From: Prado023 sp963700395
Lineage (GTDB): Bacteria; Actinomycetota; Actinomycetes; S36-B12; CAIYMF01
Length of the DNA: 64,000 nucleotides
Direction: 5' to 3'
NCBI GenBank assembly: GCA_963700395.1
Contig: CAVOXI010000003.1
Span: 62,001-126,000, forward strand
Shown: piece by piece, positions 27,701 through 36,401 of the stretch
Layout of the letters: each line of letters starts with the position of its first letter
How positions within the stretch are numbered: position 1 is the stretch's first letter
Notes under the pieces: generated by a model
What the model was told of the DNA's origin: nothing
Database searches by the model: none
Seen by the model: the letters and a program-made list of their open reading frames with translations, nothing else
Translations under genes and position numbers: made by a program

Positions 27701-28330
27701 TCAGGCCAGCGCGGCGACCCTGCGCGAGACCTCGGCGGCCCCGTCCCGGCCAGCGCTGCCCAGCTGGGAGCCGATCCCGACGCACCACGCCCCGGCATCG
27801 AGCCAGGGCTGGATCGCCGCGCGGTCAGCGCCGATCCCGCCCGTCACGAGCAGCGGCACCTCTCCCAGCACCGCCCGGAGGTCTGCCAGGTACGACGGCG
27901 GGACCAGGCGTGCGGGGAACACCTTGACAGCCTGCGCCCCCTCGTCCAACGCCTCGGCGACCTCGTGGGGGGTCAACGCGCCCGGGATCGCCAGTACTCC
28001 TGACTCGGCAGCGGCGGCGAGGAAGCCGACCGGCCGGTGGAAGGACACGACGAACGAGGCGCCGGCCTCGACGGCGTCCCACACCTGTTGCGGTGTGCGA
28101 ACGGTCCCCACCCCGATCCGCATCCCAGCCGCAGTCAGCTCGGCGACGGCTTCCAGTACCCCGGGCGTCGAATAGGTCAGCTCGACCACCGAGGCCCCAC
28201 CCTCCCGGCAGGCCAGTGCGGTGGCGACCGCGTCGGCGGAGTCGGGGGATCGCAGGACCGGCACCCACTGCTGCGCGCGGAGCGCTGCAAGAGCATCCTG
28301 CGCAGCAGGCGTGGTTGAATGTATAGACAT
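27701..28330 (-). CDS. eda: KDPG/KHG-type aldolase
   Basis: 209 aa class I aldolase of the Eda family: E50 in VVELTYSTPG, IGVGTVRTPQQV, and Schiff-base Lys136 in AQAVKVFPARLVPP, then VTGGIGADR. The usual FLVSP loop reads FVVSFHRP, so the substrate may not be KDPG itself; relatives cleave 2-keto-3-deoxy-galactonate or amino-sugar-derived 2-keto-3-deoxy acids. The ATG at 28330 lies six bases behind TAGGCT (28342-28337), so the mRNA is probably leaderless. An operator-like TGTCTATACA starts at the second base of the start codon. Divergent from a dehydrogenase gene that shares the site. Confidence 0.85.
   Translation of the reverse strand: MSIHSTTPAAQDALAALRAQQWVPVLRSPDSADAVATALACREGGASVVELTYSTPGVLEAVAELTAAGMRIGVGTVRTPQQVWDAVEAGASFVVSFHRPVGFLAAAAESGVLAIPGALTPHEVAEALDEGAQAVKVFPARLVPPSYLADLRAVLGEVPLLVTGGIGADRAAIQPWLDAGAWCVGIGSQLGSAGRDGAAEVSRRVAALA
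28320..28329. promoter_or_regulatory. GntR-type operator, variant copy
   Basis: TGTATAGACA on the plus strand, one base away from TGTCTAGACA found at 37285, 40355 and 46011. It overlaps the start codon of the aldolase on the minus strand and probably the -10 (TATAGA) of the dehydrogenase on the plus strand, so one bound regulator could repress both. Confidence 0.55.
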
Positions 28331-28359
28331 ATCCGCAGCCTACGACCAGGAGGTCCTCC

Positions 28360-29556
28360 ATGCCCCAGTCCCACCAGATCGCGATGCTCGGGACGGGCCT
28401 CATCGCCGACTTCTACACGATGACCCTGCACGGTCAGCGCAACCGCGACCGGGTGGCCGTCGTCTACTCCCGCACGCCCGAGCGGGGGCAGGCCTTCACG
28501 GAGCGATGGGGCATCGCGGACTCCACGACGAGCATCGAGGAGGCCGTGTCGCATCCCGATGTCGACACGGTGATCGTCGCCCTGCCCAACCATCTGCACG
28601 AGTCCGCGGTGGCAGCCGCGGCAGCCGCGGGCAAGGCCGTCCTGGTGACCAAGCCCCTGGGCCGCAGCGCGGATGAGGCCCGCCGCATCCTCCAGATCGT
28701 CGAGGACGCAGGAGTGTTCGGCGGCTACCTGGAGGACCTCTGCTACACGCCCAAGACCAAGAAGGCGGTCGCGAGCACCAGGGCCGGCGCGATCGGGGAC
28801 GTGCTCTGGGTGCGCAGCCGCGAGACGCATCCGGGGCCGCACAGCGCATGGTTCTGGAACTCGGCGGAGGCCGGCGGCGGCGCCATCGTCGACCTCGGGT
28901 GCCACTGCATCGAGATCATCCGGAGCTTCATGGGCAAGGGCAACCGCCCCGTCGAGGTGATGTGCTGGGCCGACACCCTGGTGCACCCGATCGAGGCCGA
29001 GGACCACGCCGTGGCACTGGTGCGCTTCGAGAGCGGGGCCATGGGCCAGTTCGAGGTCAGCTGGGCGTTCCGCGGCGGCATGGACCTGCGCGACGAGGTG
29101 GCCGGCACCGAGGGCACGATCTGGCTCAACCACTTCCTGCGCACCGGGTTCGAGATGTTCAGCACCGGTGGGACGGGGCAGTACATCGCGGAGAAGGCCG
29201 AGACCGACCGGGGTTGGATGTTCCCGGTCGGCGACGAGGTCGCGGAGCTGGGATACACCGACATGTTCACCGACATGTTCGACGCCATGGAGTCGGGAAC
29301 CCAGCCCACGGAGACGCTGTACGACGGCTACGTCGTCAACGCCGTGATGGACGCCTGCTACCGCTCGGCGACATCCCGGGCCTGGGAGCCGGTCGACCTG
29401 GAGTGGCGAGGTGGGTCGACGCCGCGCATCAGCCGGGAGGAGCGCACGGAGGACGGCTTGGTGATCATCAAGGAGGAGCACCTTCCCGACGGTCGCCGCA
29501 AGGTCATCGGTCGCGACCAGAGCGGCACCCTCGTGGATCGGATCCTCGGCTCCTGA
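28360..29556 (+). CDS. Gfo/Idh/MocA-family dehydrogenase
   Basis: 398 aa. NAD(P) Rossmann fold (about 6-125) with MLGTGLIADFYTM and VIVALPNHLHESA; the family's EKP Lys motif here reads VTKPLGRS. The carboxy-terminal alpha/beta substrate domain has HPGPHSAWFWNSAEAGGGAIVDLGCHCIE, with the catalytic Asp and His. Typical reactions are oxidation of cyclitol or sugar hydroxyls. AGGAGG sits six bases before the ATG. It diverges from the KDPG-type aldolase over an operator and is followed by a strong terminator, so it is a single-gene unit of the regulon. Confidence 0.88.
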   Translation: MPQSHQIAMLGTGLIADFYTMTLHGQRNRDRVAVVYSRTPERGQAFTERWGIADSTTSIEEAVSHPDVDTVIVALPNHLHESAVAAAAAAGKAVLVTKPLGRSADEARRILQIVEDAGVFGGYLEDLCYTPKTKKAVASTRAGAIGDVLWVRSRETHPGPHSAWFWNSAEAGGGAIVDLGCHCIEIIRSFMGKGNRPVEVMCWADTLVHPIEAEDHAVALVRFESGAMGQFEVSWAFRGGMDLRDEVAGTEGTIWLNHFLRTGFEMFSTGGTGQYIAEKAETDRGWMFPVGDEVAELGYTDMFTDMFDAMESGTQPTETLYDGYVVNAVMDACYRSATSRAWEPVDLEWRGGSTPRISREERTEDGLVIIKEEHLPDGRRKVIGRDQSGTLVDRILGS

Positions 29557-29561
29557 GCCGA

Positions 29562-29611
29562 CGTACGCCCCCGACCCCGACCGCGAAACGGTCAGGGGTC
29601 GGGGGCGTACG
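29562..29611. terminator. Long hairpin terminator
   Basis: A 17-bp perfect stem: CGTACGCCCCCGACCCC (29562-29578) pairs with 29595-29611. An inner GACCG/CGGTC stem closes a CGAAA loop. It lies six bases after the dehydrogenase stop and ends about 84 bp before the convergent isomerase gene; it can act in both directions. Confidence 0.85.
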
Positions 29612-29694
29612 CATCGGGGATGAAGCCTCCCGGCCGACGGGTGACGGGGGATCCGCCCATCGACCGGGAGGGGTCTGCAGCAACCCGCGAACGA

Positions 29695-30609
29695 TCAGAC
29701 CACGTAGGGCGCGACCGTGTTGCGGGCGATGAGGAAGCCCTGCTTCACCAGGGCGTCCGTGGCCTCGAGGTTGCGGTCCTCGTGCTCGACGACCACGTGC
29801 CCGGTGTACCCGGCGCGGTACAGCGCCGCCATGAAACGGCCCCACGGCACCTCGCCCAGGCCCGGGACCCGTGGCACCTGCCAGCCGACTCCGGCGGACA
29901 TGATCCCGTGGTCGTAGAGACCCTCACGATCGATCATGAGGTCCTTGGCGTGGACGTGGTGGATGCGGTCGCCGAACTCGCGGACGGCGCGCTCGATGTC
30001 GATCATCTGCCAGACCAGGTGCGACGGGTCCAGGTTGAGGCCCAGGGTGTCGTCCTCGAACCAGCCGAACACCTCGCGCCAGGTGGCGGGGCTGTAGAAC
30101 AGGTTGTGCCCGCCGGGCCACTCATCCGCGCTGAAGATCATCGGGCAGTTCTCGATGGCCAGCTTGATCCCGGCGGTGCGCGCAGCCTCGACCAGCTCCG
30201 TGACCATCTCCCGGGACTCAGCGATGTTCTGCGCCAGCGGCTTGCTCGCATCGGCGCCGATGAAGGTGTTGACGACCGGCACCCCCATCACGCCGGCGGC
30301 TGCGATGACGGCCCTGGTGTGGGCGTTCACCTCCGCGCGGTGCGCCAGGTCCGGGTGCATGTTGTTCGGGTAGTAGCCCAGGGCGCTGATCTCGATCCCA
30401 CGCCCCGCGAGGTCCTCGACCACGGCCCTCAGGTCAGCGTCCGGCGCCGTCACGTCGATGTGGGAGACGCCCGCGTAGCGCCGGGCGGCACCATCCCCGC
30501 GCGGCCAGCACGCCACCTCGAGGGACACGAAGCCGTTGCCGGCGGCCCAGTCGGCCACCTCGGTCAACGGGGCGTCCGGGAATGCCGCCGTGAGCAGTCC
30601 GAGCTTCAT
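29695..30609 (-). CDS. Sugar phosphate isomerase/epimerase-like TIM-barrel protein
   Basis: 304 aa, AP-endonuclease-2-type barrel: LGLLTAAFPDAPLTEVADWA, HAKDLMIDREGLYDHG, IENCPMIFSADEW and LNLDPSHLVW, with metal ligands Glu, Asp, His and Glu (VVVEHEDRN). The family includes IolE/IolI, MocC and 3-keto-glycoside lyases, often working with Gfo/Idh/MocA dehydrogenases, as this one is placed (six bases after one). The specific reaction is unknown. It is last in a seven-gene operon that starts at 37252. Confidence 0.85.
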   Translation of the reverse strand: MKLGLLTAAFPDAPLTEVADWAAGNGFVSLEVACWPRGDGAARRYAGVSHIDVTAPDADLRAVVEDLAGRGIEISALGYYPNNMHPDLAHRAEVNAHTRAVIAAAGVMGVPVVNTFIGADASKPLAQNIAESREMVTELVEAARTAGIKLAIENCPMIFSADEWPGGHNLFYSPATWREVFGWFEDDTLGLNLDPSHLVWQMIDIERAVREFGDRIHHVHAKDLMIDREGLYDHGIMSAGVGWQVPRVPGLGEVPWGRFMAALYRAGYTGHVVVEHEDRNLEATDALVKQGFLIARNTVAPYVV

Positions 30610-30615
30610 GTGCTG

Positions 30616-31768
30616 CTACCTCCTGACTGGGGCCCACGTGCCGGTACGGGCCGATTCGACGATGGCATCGCACACGAGCATGACGTCATGCCCGTCGGCG
30701 AAGGTGGGATAGGCCGGCATCGGCGTGGACCGTCCGTCGGCGATGTCGGCGTACACAGCGGAGAAGAGGGCGCGGAAGGTGTCGGGATACCCCTGGACGT
30801 GGCCCACCGGGTAGGCACTGACAGCCGCCCCGCGGGCGGACATCACGCTGGGGTCGGTCTGCATGATCTCGTTGGCTGCACCCCGGTGCCCGATCCAGAG
30901 CATCTCCGGGTCCTCCGAGCACCACGCCAGCGACGAGCTGGCCCCACTGAGCTCCCAGGAGATCCGGTTCTTCCGTCCGAACGAGACCTGGCTGACCGTG
31001 CACGCCCCCCGTGCCCCGTCGTTGAAGCGCAGGAGCAGCCCGGCGGCGTCGTCGCTGGACATCGGTTCGGGAACGCGCTCGACGTCGCCCGCGGAGGCGA
31101 ACGTCGGGACGTCACCGGCGGGACGCTGCCGCTCGGGGATGAACGTGGTCAGGTCGGCGAAGACCTCCGTCACCTGTCGACCGGAGACGAACCCGACAAG
31201 GTCCAGCCAGTGGGAGCCGATGTCGCCGACCGCCCGCAGGCGTCCCTGCCGGGAGGCCTCGAGACGCCAGTTCCAGTCGGTGTCCAGGGCCAGCCAGTCC
31301 TGGTGGTAGGAGCCGGAGACGAAGCGTGGGGCGCCGATCGCCCCCGCGGCCACAAGCCCGGCCGCGTTGTGGTTGTGCGGGTAGTAGCGCACGTTGAAGC
31401 AGATGGCGTTCACCAGCCCGGAGTCGGCAGCAAGCGCCACGAGCTCGGCGGTCTGGGCGGTATCGACCCCGAGGGGCTTCTCGCACACCACGTGCTTGCC
31501 GGCGCGCAGCGCTGCAGTCGCCTGCTCGACATGGACGTCGTTGGGGCTGACGATGTGCACGCTCGTGATCTCCGGATCGGCCAGGGCCTCCTCAACGGAG
31601 TCGTAGGCCCGCGGGATGCCCATCGCCTCGGCCGCCTCCCGGGCGTTGTCGGCCGTCAGCCCCGCGATCCCCCTGACCTCGACGCCGATCCGGCGCAGGG
31701 CCTCGGTGTGCACGGTGGACATCCATCCGCTGCCGATGATCGCGGCTGAGATCCCGCTGGACGCTCAT
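30616..31768 (-). CDS. Gfo/Idh/MocA-family dehydrogenase (frameshift near start)
   Basis: 383 aa after correction. The body (STVHTEALRRIGVEVRGIAG, VSPNDVHVEQA, VCEKPLGVD, GDIGSHWLDLVGFV) is intact, but the open frame starts after the dinucleotide-binding loop. Just upstream, the missing strand AAIIGSGW is readable in the same frame, with no start codon. An ATG at 31768 (GGAGGA upstream, overlapping the permease stop as ATGA) connects to it if one base near 31750 is extra. The canonical EKP motif is present, unlike in the paralogue at 28360. Probably oxidises the imported sugar or an intermediate. Confidence 0.85.
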
Positions 31769-32767
31769 GTTGTTCTCCTCCCGGTCAGTCGCACGTACAC
31801 CCACGCAAGGACCAGCACGAGCAGCCCGTAGAGCACCTGGCGCAGGGCGTCCGAGGTGTCGAGGCTGATCAGCAGACGGCCGACGATGGTCAGGATCAGG
31901 GCGCCCATGATGGTCCCCGAGTAGCCCCCGAACCCGCCGAAGATCGAGGTCCCGCCGATGACCGCGGCCGCCACTCCGGGCAGGAGGTAGGCGTTGGTCT
32001 GGTCCGGGCCGACCGATCCGCTGATCCCCGAGAACACCAGGCCGGCGAGGGCGGCCAGGACTGCGGCCATGACGTAGACGGCCAGGATGACCTGCCACAC
32101 CCGGACACCCGCCAGGCGGCAGGCGATGGCGTTGTCACCGATGGCGTAGATGGAGCGACCCAGGCCGGTGCGGGCCAGGCCCCAGATGAGCACCGTGGCC
32201 ACGGTCCCCAGGATCAGCAGGTTCGCCGGGAGCGGGCCGAAGATGGTGCCGGAGCTGATGCGTGCGCACCTGCGGCAGGATGTAGGTCGAGCCCGACAGG
32301 AAGCCGTCGCCGACCAGCCCCACGGTGATGACGCCGAGCAGGACGCTTCCCATGCCCAGGGTCATGATCAGCGGGTTGACCTTGAAGACGCCCACCCCGA
32401 TGCCGTTGATCGCCCCGATCACGATCGCCACCGTCATGGCCAGGCTCAGCGCCACGAGCACGCCCTGGCCGCTCTGGTTGGCGGCGACGTACGCGGCGAG
32501 GTTGGCGGTCATCGCCACGGACAGGTCGATCCCACCGGTCAGCATGCACAGGGTCTGGGCAGCACCGAACAGCGCCAGCGGGCAGGCCAGCAGCAGGGTC
32601 GAGCGCACGCCGTTCGCGGTGAAGAGGCTGGGGTCCTGCAGTCCCGTGAGGCCGTACAGCACGAGGAACACCACGGTCAGGGCGATGATCGGGCGCTCGG
32701 CGAGGGTCTGCCCCACGGAGCGTCGAGCGACCTGGGCAGTATCGGGTACCTGCGCTGTGACGCTCAT
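31765..32767 (-). CDS. Ribose-type sugar ABC transporter permease (one frameshift)
   Basis: 333 aa after correction, about ten helices, RbsC/XylH family (BPD_transp_2). Amino part: GIDLSVAMTANLAAYVA and GVFKVNPLIMTLGMGSVL; carboxy part: GLGRSIYAIGDNAIACRLAGV and GGTSIFGGFGGYSGTIMGALIL. The frame changes at about 32260, where one extra C separates ILPQVRT from ISSGTIFGPLPANLL. The stop overlaps the dehydrogenase start (ATGA), and its ATG overlaps the stop of the first permease. The two permeases should form a heterodimer. Confidence 0.87.
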
Positions 32768-33774
32768 GCCCGGCTCCTTCGCGAGTTCAACAGTCCGCCG
32801 ACCATGACGACCACGATGATGATGACTCCGCGCGCCACCTCAGCGAGGTTGGGATCCACGCCCAGGCCGAGCATGATCCCCGGGATCAGGCTCAGGCACA
32901 TGGCGGCCAGGACGGGGCCGAGCAGGCCACCGCTGCCGCCCATCAGGGCGACCCCGCCGAGGACCACGGCAGCGACGCTGTTCAGGGTCGCTGCCGCACC
33001 GATCGACGCCCGCGGCTCGCCGCTGCCGGTGAAGGCAGTCGTGACCAGGCCTGACAGGCCGACGAGGAACCCCGCGACCGCGTAGGAGATCACCCGGGTA
33101 CGGGCCACATTCACCCCGGCGAGGAAGGCGGCCTTCCGGTCACTGCCGACTGCGTAGATCGCGATCCCGGCCCGGCTGCGCTTGATCGGCAGCCAGAACA
33201 GCAACAGGGTCGCGCCGATCCACAGCATGGAGGGCAGTGGCTCCGAGAAGCCGCCGACGATCAGGCTCTGGAACTCCACCGGGGTGCCGCCTCCGGGACC
33301 GCTCAGGACGAACAGGGCGGCGCCGGCGAGGATGAAGCTGGCGGCCAGCGTCACGACGATGTCCGGGATGCCCGACACCACGATGATCCACCCCATGAAG
33401 GTCGAGACCAGCACGCTGATCGCCAGCACCGCCAGGGCGATCCCCAGGCTGCTGACCAGGTCCTGACCCTCCATCAGCCGGGCAGCGATGCAGTTGGCCA
33501 GCACCATCTGGGCGCCGATGGCGAGGTTGATGCCCCCGCCGATCACGATGACCGCCTGGGCCATGGCGAGGAACGCCAGACCCATGGTGCCGGCGGTGAT
33601 GGTCCGCAGCTCGAACCCACCGAACATGGGCAGCTGCGAGTAGCGCCAGATCAGCAGGACGACCAGCAGCACGGCGACGGCAGCCACCCAGCCCTGGCGG
33701 CGGCGGAACCGGACCAGCCGGCTCGTGGGCTCCGGCAGGGGCGTGGTCGCGGCGGGTGCGCTGACGGTGCTCAT
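32764..33774 (-). CDS. Ribose-type sugar ABC transporter permease
   Basis: 336 aa, BPD_transp_2 family. GGGINLAIGAQMVLANCIAA is the conserved membrane motif; AGIAIYAVGSDRKAAFLAGVNV is the coupling loop and LGGVALMGGSGGLLGPVL the late motif. Four-base overlaps on both sides (ATPase upstream, second permease downstream) show tight coupling. Together with the frameshifted permease it forms the channel of one importer. Confidence 0.9.
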   Translation of the reverse strand: MSTVSAPAATTPLPEPTSRLVRFRRRQGWVAAVAVLLVVLLIWRYSQLPMFGGFELRTITAGTMGLAFLAMAQAVIVIGGGINLAIGAQMVLANCIAARLMEGQDLVSSLGIALAVLAISVLVSTFMGWIIVVSGIPDIVVTLAASFILAGAALFVLSGPGGGTPVEFQSLIVGGFSEPLPSMLWIGATLLLFWLPIKRSRAGIAIYAVGSDRKAAFLAGVNVARTRVISYAVAGFLVGLSGLVTTAFTGSGEPRASIGAAATLNSVAAVVLGGVALMGGSGGLLGPVLAAMCLSLIPGIMLGLGVDPNLAEVARGVIIIVVVMVGGLLNSRRSRA

Positions 33775-35249
33775 CCGGCCACAGCCAGTCCGTGCGCGGC
33801 CGTCAGCAGCGCGGACTCACCCGCGTCAGGCGGAAGCTCGGCGACCACCTCGCCGTTGTGCAGGACCACGGCCCGGTCGCAGACCAGTCCGATCTCGCGC
33901 AGCTCGCTGGTGAACATCACGACAGCAGCTCCTTCATCTGCCAGCTTCCTGATGAGGTCGTAGATCTGGTGCTTGGTGCCGATGTCGATCCCCCGCGTGG
34001 GGTCGAAGAGCAGCAGCGTGCTGAAGCCCCCGGTGAGCCAGCGACCGATCGTCAGCTTCTGCTGGTTGCCGCCGGAGAGCTGGCTGGCCGCGGAGGCGGC
34101 ACGGGTGTCGATCGACAGCTGGTCGACGGCCTGGTCCACAGCCTTGGTCTCCCTCGGCCAGCGGATCCGGCCCCACGCGGGGATCCGGTTGTACAGGGGG
34201 GCTGCGAGGTTCTCGCGGATCGACCGTTGCGGCAGCAGCGCCAGCATCCGGTCGCTGGGCACGAGCACCACGCCGCGGCGGATCGCGTCGTAGGGATGCC
34301 GGGCGTGCAGGGCCCTGCCGTCGACCAGGATCTCGCCACTGTCGGGCCGACGGTCACCGCTGAGCATCTGGAAGAGCAGGTCCTGCCCCTGGCCCTCGAG
34401 GGCGGCGAGACCCAGCACCTCGCCCGGGCGGACCTCCAGCGAGACGTCGCGCAGCTGCCTGCCGCCTGCGAGGTTCCGCGCGACGAGTCGCGGGACGGAC
34501 TTCGGATCGACCGCCGACTCGTCAGCGTTGCGCCGCGCCTGGTCGCGGACCTGGGTGGACGACTGGCCGAGCATGGCGCTGACCATGCGGCTCTCGCCGG
34601 CAGTGGCTGCGAACGTGTCGACGTCGCTGCCGTCGCGCAGGACCGTGCAGACGTCGCAGTGGGCAGCGACCTCGGCCAGGCGGTGGCTGATGAACAGCAC
34701 CGAGCGGCCGCGCGCCTTGTGCGCGTCCATGACGGCGAAGACCCGGTCGCTGAGATCGGGGGGCAGCGCTGCGGTGATCTCGTCGAGCAGCAGGAGGGTG
34801 GGATCGGAGGCCAGGGCGCGGGCGAGGTCGATCATCCGCAGGAAGGGCAGGGGGATGTCGCGGACCTGCTCGGAGAAGTCCAGCCCGTCGAGGTCCATGC
34901 CCGCCAGCTCGCGGCGGACTGCATCCACGTCCGCGCCGGTCAGGATGAGGTTCTGGGCGACGGTGAGGTCACCGACGAGTGCCGGGTCCTGGAACACCGA
35001 GGCCACGCCCGCCGCACGGGCTGCAGCCGGACCCCGGAATGCCGTGGGGGTGCCATGGATCGCGATCTCCCCGGAGTCGAACCCGATGACCCCCGTCAGG
35101 ATCTTGACGACCGTGGACTTCCCGGCGCCGTTGGCACCGAGGAGGGCGTGGAGCTCGCCCGGGGTGACCACCAGGTCGACGGCGCGCAGGGCGATCACGG
35201 GGCCGTAGGCCTTGGCGATTGCGGTGGTCTGGAGCAGGTGCGCCGTCAT
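33771..35249 (-). CDS. Sugar ABC transporter ATP-binding protein, two ATPase domains
   Basis: 492 aa, RbsA/MglA type. Domain 1 (about 1-235): Walker A LLGANGAGKST, Walker B LLLLDEITAALPPD and H-loop FISHRLAEV, but the signature region reads DIPLPFLRMIDLARALA instead of the usual LSVGQ. Domain 2 (about 255-485): degenerate Walker A LAALEGQGQDLLF (normal for this class) and intact signature QLSGGNQQKLTIGRWL, then LLFDPTRGIDIGTK. It powers the two permeases. An 84-bp gap with a hairpin separates it from the binding-protein gene. Confidence 0.88.
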   Translation of the reverse strand: MTAHLLQTTAIAKAYGPVIALRAVDLVVTPGELHALLGANGAGKSTVVKILTGVIGFDSGEIAIHGTPTAFRGPAAARAAGVASVFQDPALVGDLTVAQNLILTGADVDAVRRELAGMDLDGLDFSEQVRDIPLPFLRMIDLARALASDPTLLLLDEITAALPPDLSDRVFAVMDAHKARGRSVLFISHRLAEVAAHCDVCTVLRDGSDVDTFAATAGESRMVSAMLGQSSTQVRDQARRNADESAVDPKSVPRLVARNLAGGRQLRDVSLEVRPGEVLGLAALEGQGQDLLFQMLSGDRRPDSGEILVDGRALHARHPYDAIRRGVVLVPSDRMLALLPQRSIRENLAAPLYNRIPAWGRIRWPRETKAVDQAVDQLSIDTRAASAASQLSGGNQQKLTIGRWLTGGFSTLLLFDPTRGIDIGTKHQIYDLIRKLADEGAAVVMFTSELREIGLVCDRAVVLHNGEVVAELPPDAGESALLTAAHGLAVAG

Positions 35250-35272
35250 GTCCGTCCGTCTCAGCAGGGGGA

Positions 35273-35307
35273 TGGTGGCGCCAGCCGGGTTGCGACTGGC
35301 GCCACCA
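35273..35307 (-). other. Intercistronic hairpin between binding-protein and ATPase genes
   Basis: Perfect 12-bp stem TGGTGGCGCCAG (35273-35284) with CTGGCGCCACCA (35296-35307), loop 11 nt, in the only long gap inside an otherwise overlapping operon. In such operons this element commonly protects or attenuates mRNA so that the binding protein is made in excess; that role is inferred. Confidence 0.6.
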
Positions 35308-35333
35308 CGAGTGGATGCGTCAAAGGGCGCTGG

Positions 35334-36401
35334 TCACTCGCCCGGGCCCTTGCAGGCGAAGAGCTGCTCGGGTGTGTAGGTGGTGTATCCGTCGACCGAC
35401 ACGGCGGCGCTGTAGTTGGCATCCAGATCGGGGAAGTTGTTCGCCTCGAGCGTGGCCTTGTCGTTCGCCAGGTCCCAGACATCCGGGTCCAGCAGGGTCT
35501 CCCGGTCGGGGTTCCCACCGGAGAGCTTGTCCAGGGCGATCGCTGTGCCCACGCCGCCGATGACTGCCGGGTTGGTCACCGCTGCGCCGGGCTTGCCCGC
35601 CAGGAGGTCAGCGATGAACTTGTTGGTGTCCGCGCCGATCACGGGCACGGCCTCCTTGCCGGCGGCCTCGATGCCGTTGAAGACGGTGTAGTCCGCACCT
35701 GAGGTCCACACGCCGTCGTAGTCGGAGGCGGTGAACTCCTGGGTGGCGATGTCCGCAGCCTTCGTGAAGTCCCATCCGGACCACACGGTCTTGAGCTCGA
35801 TGTCCGGGTACTTGGCCATGACCTCCATGAACCCCTGGTCGCGGTCCGTGTCGGCGGGCACGCCATCGATGCCGCGCATGTAGAGCACCTTGCCCTTGCC
35901 ACCGAGCTGGTCAGCCAGTGCCTGGGCACCCAGCCGGCCGTAGGCCACCTGGTCGTTGGTCGCGACGAGGGCCTCCGGCGCTGTCACGGCCTGGTCGACC
36001 GACACGACGACGATCCCCTTCTTCGCCGCCTCGGCGATGACCGGGTTCAGCTTCTCGCGGTCCGAGGGATTGACGATGATGGCGTTGACGCCCTGGGAGA
36101 TCAGGTTCTGCAGGTCCTGGATCTGTTCCGTGGGACCACCGTTCTTGGACACGACGATGACCTTGTCGACGTTCCCGCTGGCCAGGGCCTGTGCCTTGAC
36201 CGAGCAGATCATCTGCTCGCGCCAGCCGTTGCCGGCCAGGGTGTTGCTCACGCCGACCACGAACTTCTTGTCAGCCGCAGGGGCAGAACCCCCCGCCGAG
36301 CCCGACGCTGCGCTGTCCGTGGCGGCATCGCTGCCGCACGCGCCCAACGATGTGACGGCGAGGACGGCGGCCGCCGTCAGCGCCCACGAGGACCGCTTCA
36401 T
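35334..36401 (-). CDS. Sugar ABC transporter substrate-binding lipoprotein
   Basis: 355 aa. Lipobox LGAC with Cys22, a Ser/Ala-rich linker, then a type-1 periplasmic binding fold: KKFVVGVSNTLAGNGWREQM, ISQGVNAIIVNPSD, GIVVVSVDQAVTAPEALVATND, GKVLYMRGIDGVPADTDRDQG and VPVIGADTNKFI. The ligand is presumably the sugar or amino sugar degraded by the surrounding genes. It overlaps the SIS gene upstream (ATGA) and is followed by a 12-bp hairpin before the ATPase. Confidence 0.9.
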   Translation of the reverse strand: MKRSSWALTAAAVLAVTSLGACGSDAATDSAASGSAGGSAPAADKKFVVGVSNTLAGNGWREQMICSVKAQALASGNVDKVIVVSKNGGPTEQIQDLQNLISQGVNAIIVNPSDREKLNPVIAEAAKKGIVVVSVDQAVTAPEALVATNDQVAYGRLGAQALADQLGGKGKVLYMRGIDGVPADTDRDQGFMEVMAKYPDIELKTVWSGWDFTKAADIATQEFTASDYDGVWTSGADYTVFNGIEAAGKEAVPVIGADTNKFIADLLAGKPGAAVTNPAVIGGVGTAIALDKLSGGNPDRETLLDPDVWDLANDKATLEANNFPDLDANYSAAVSVDGYTTYTPEQLFACKGPGE

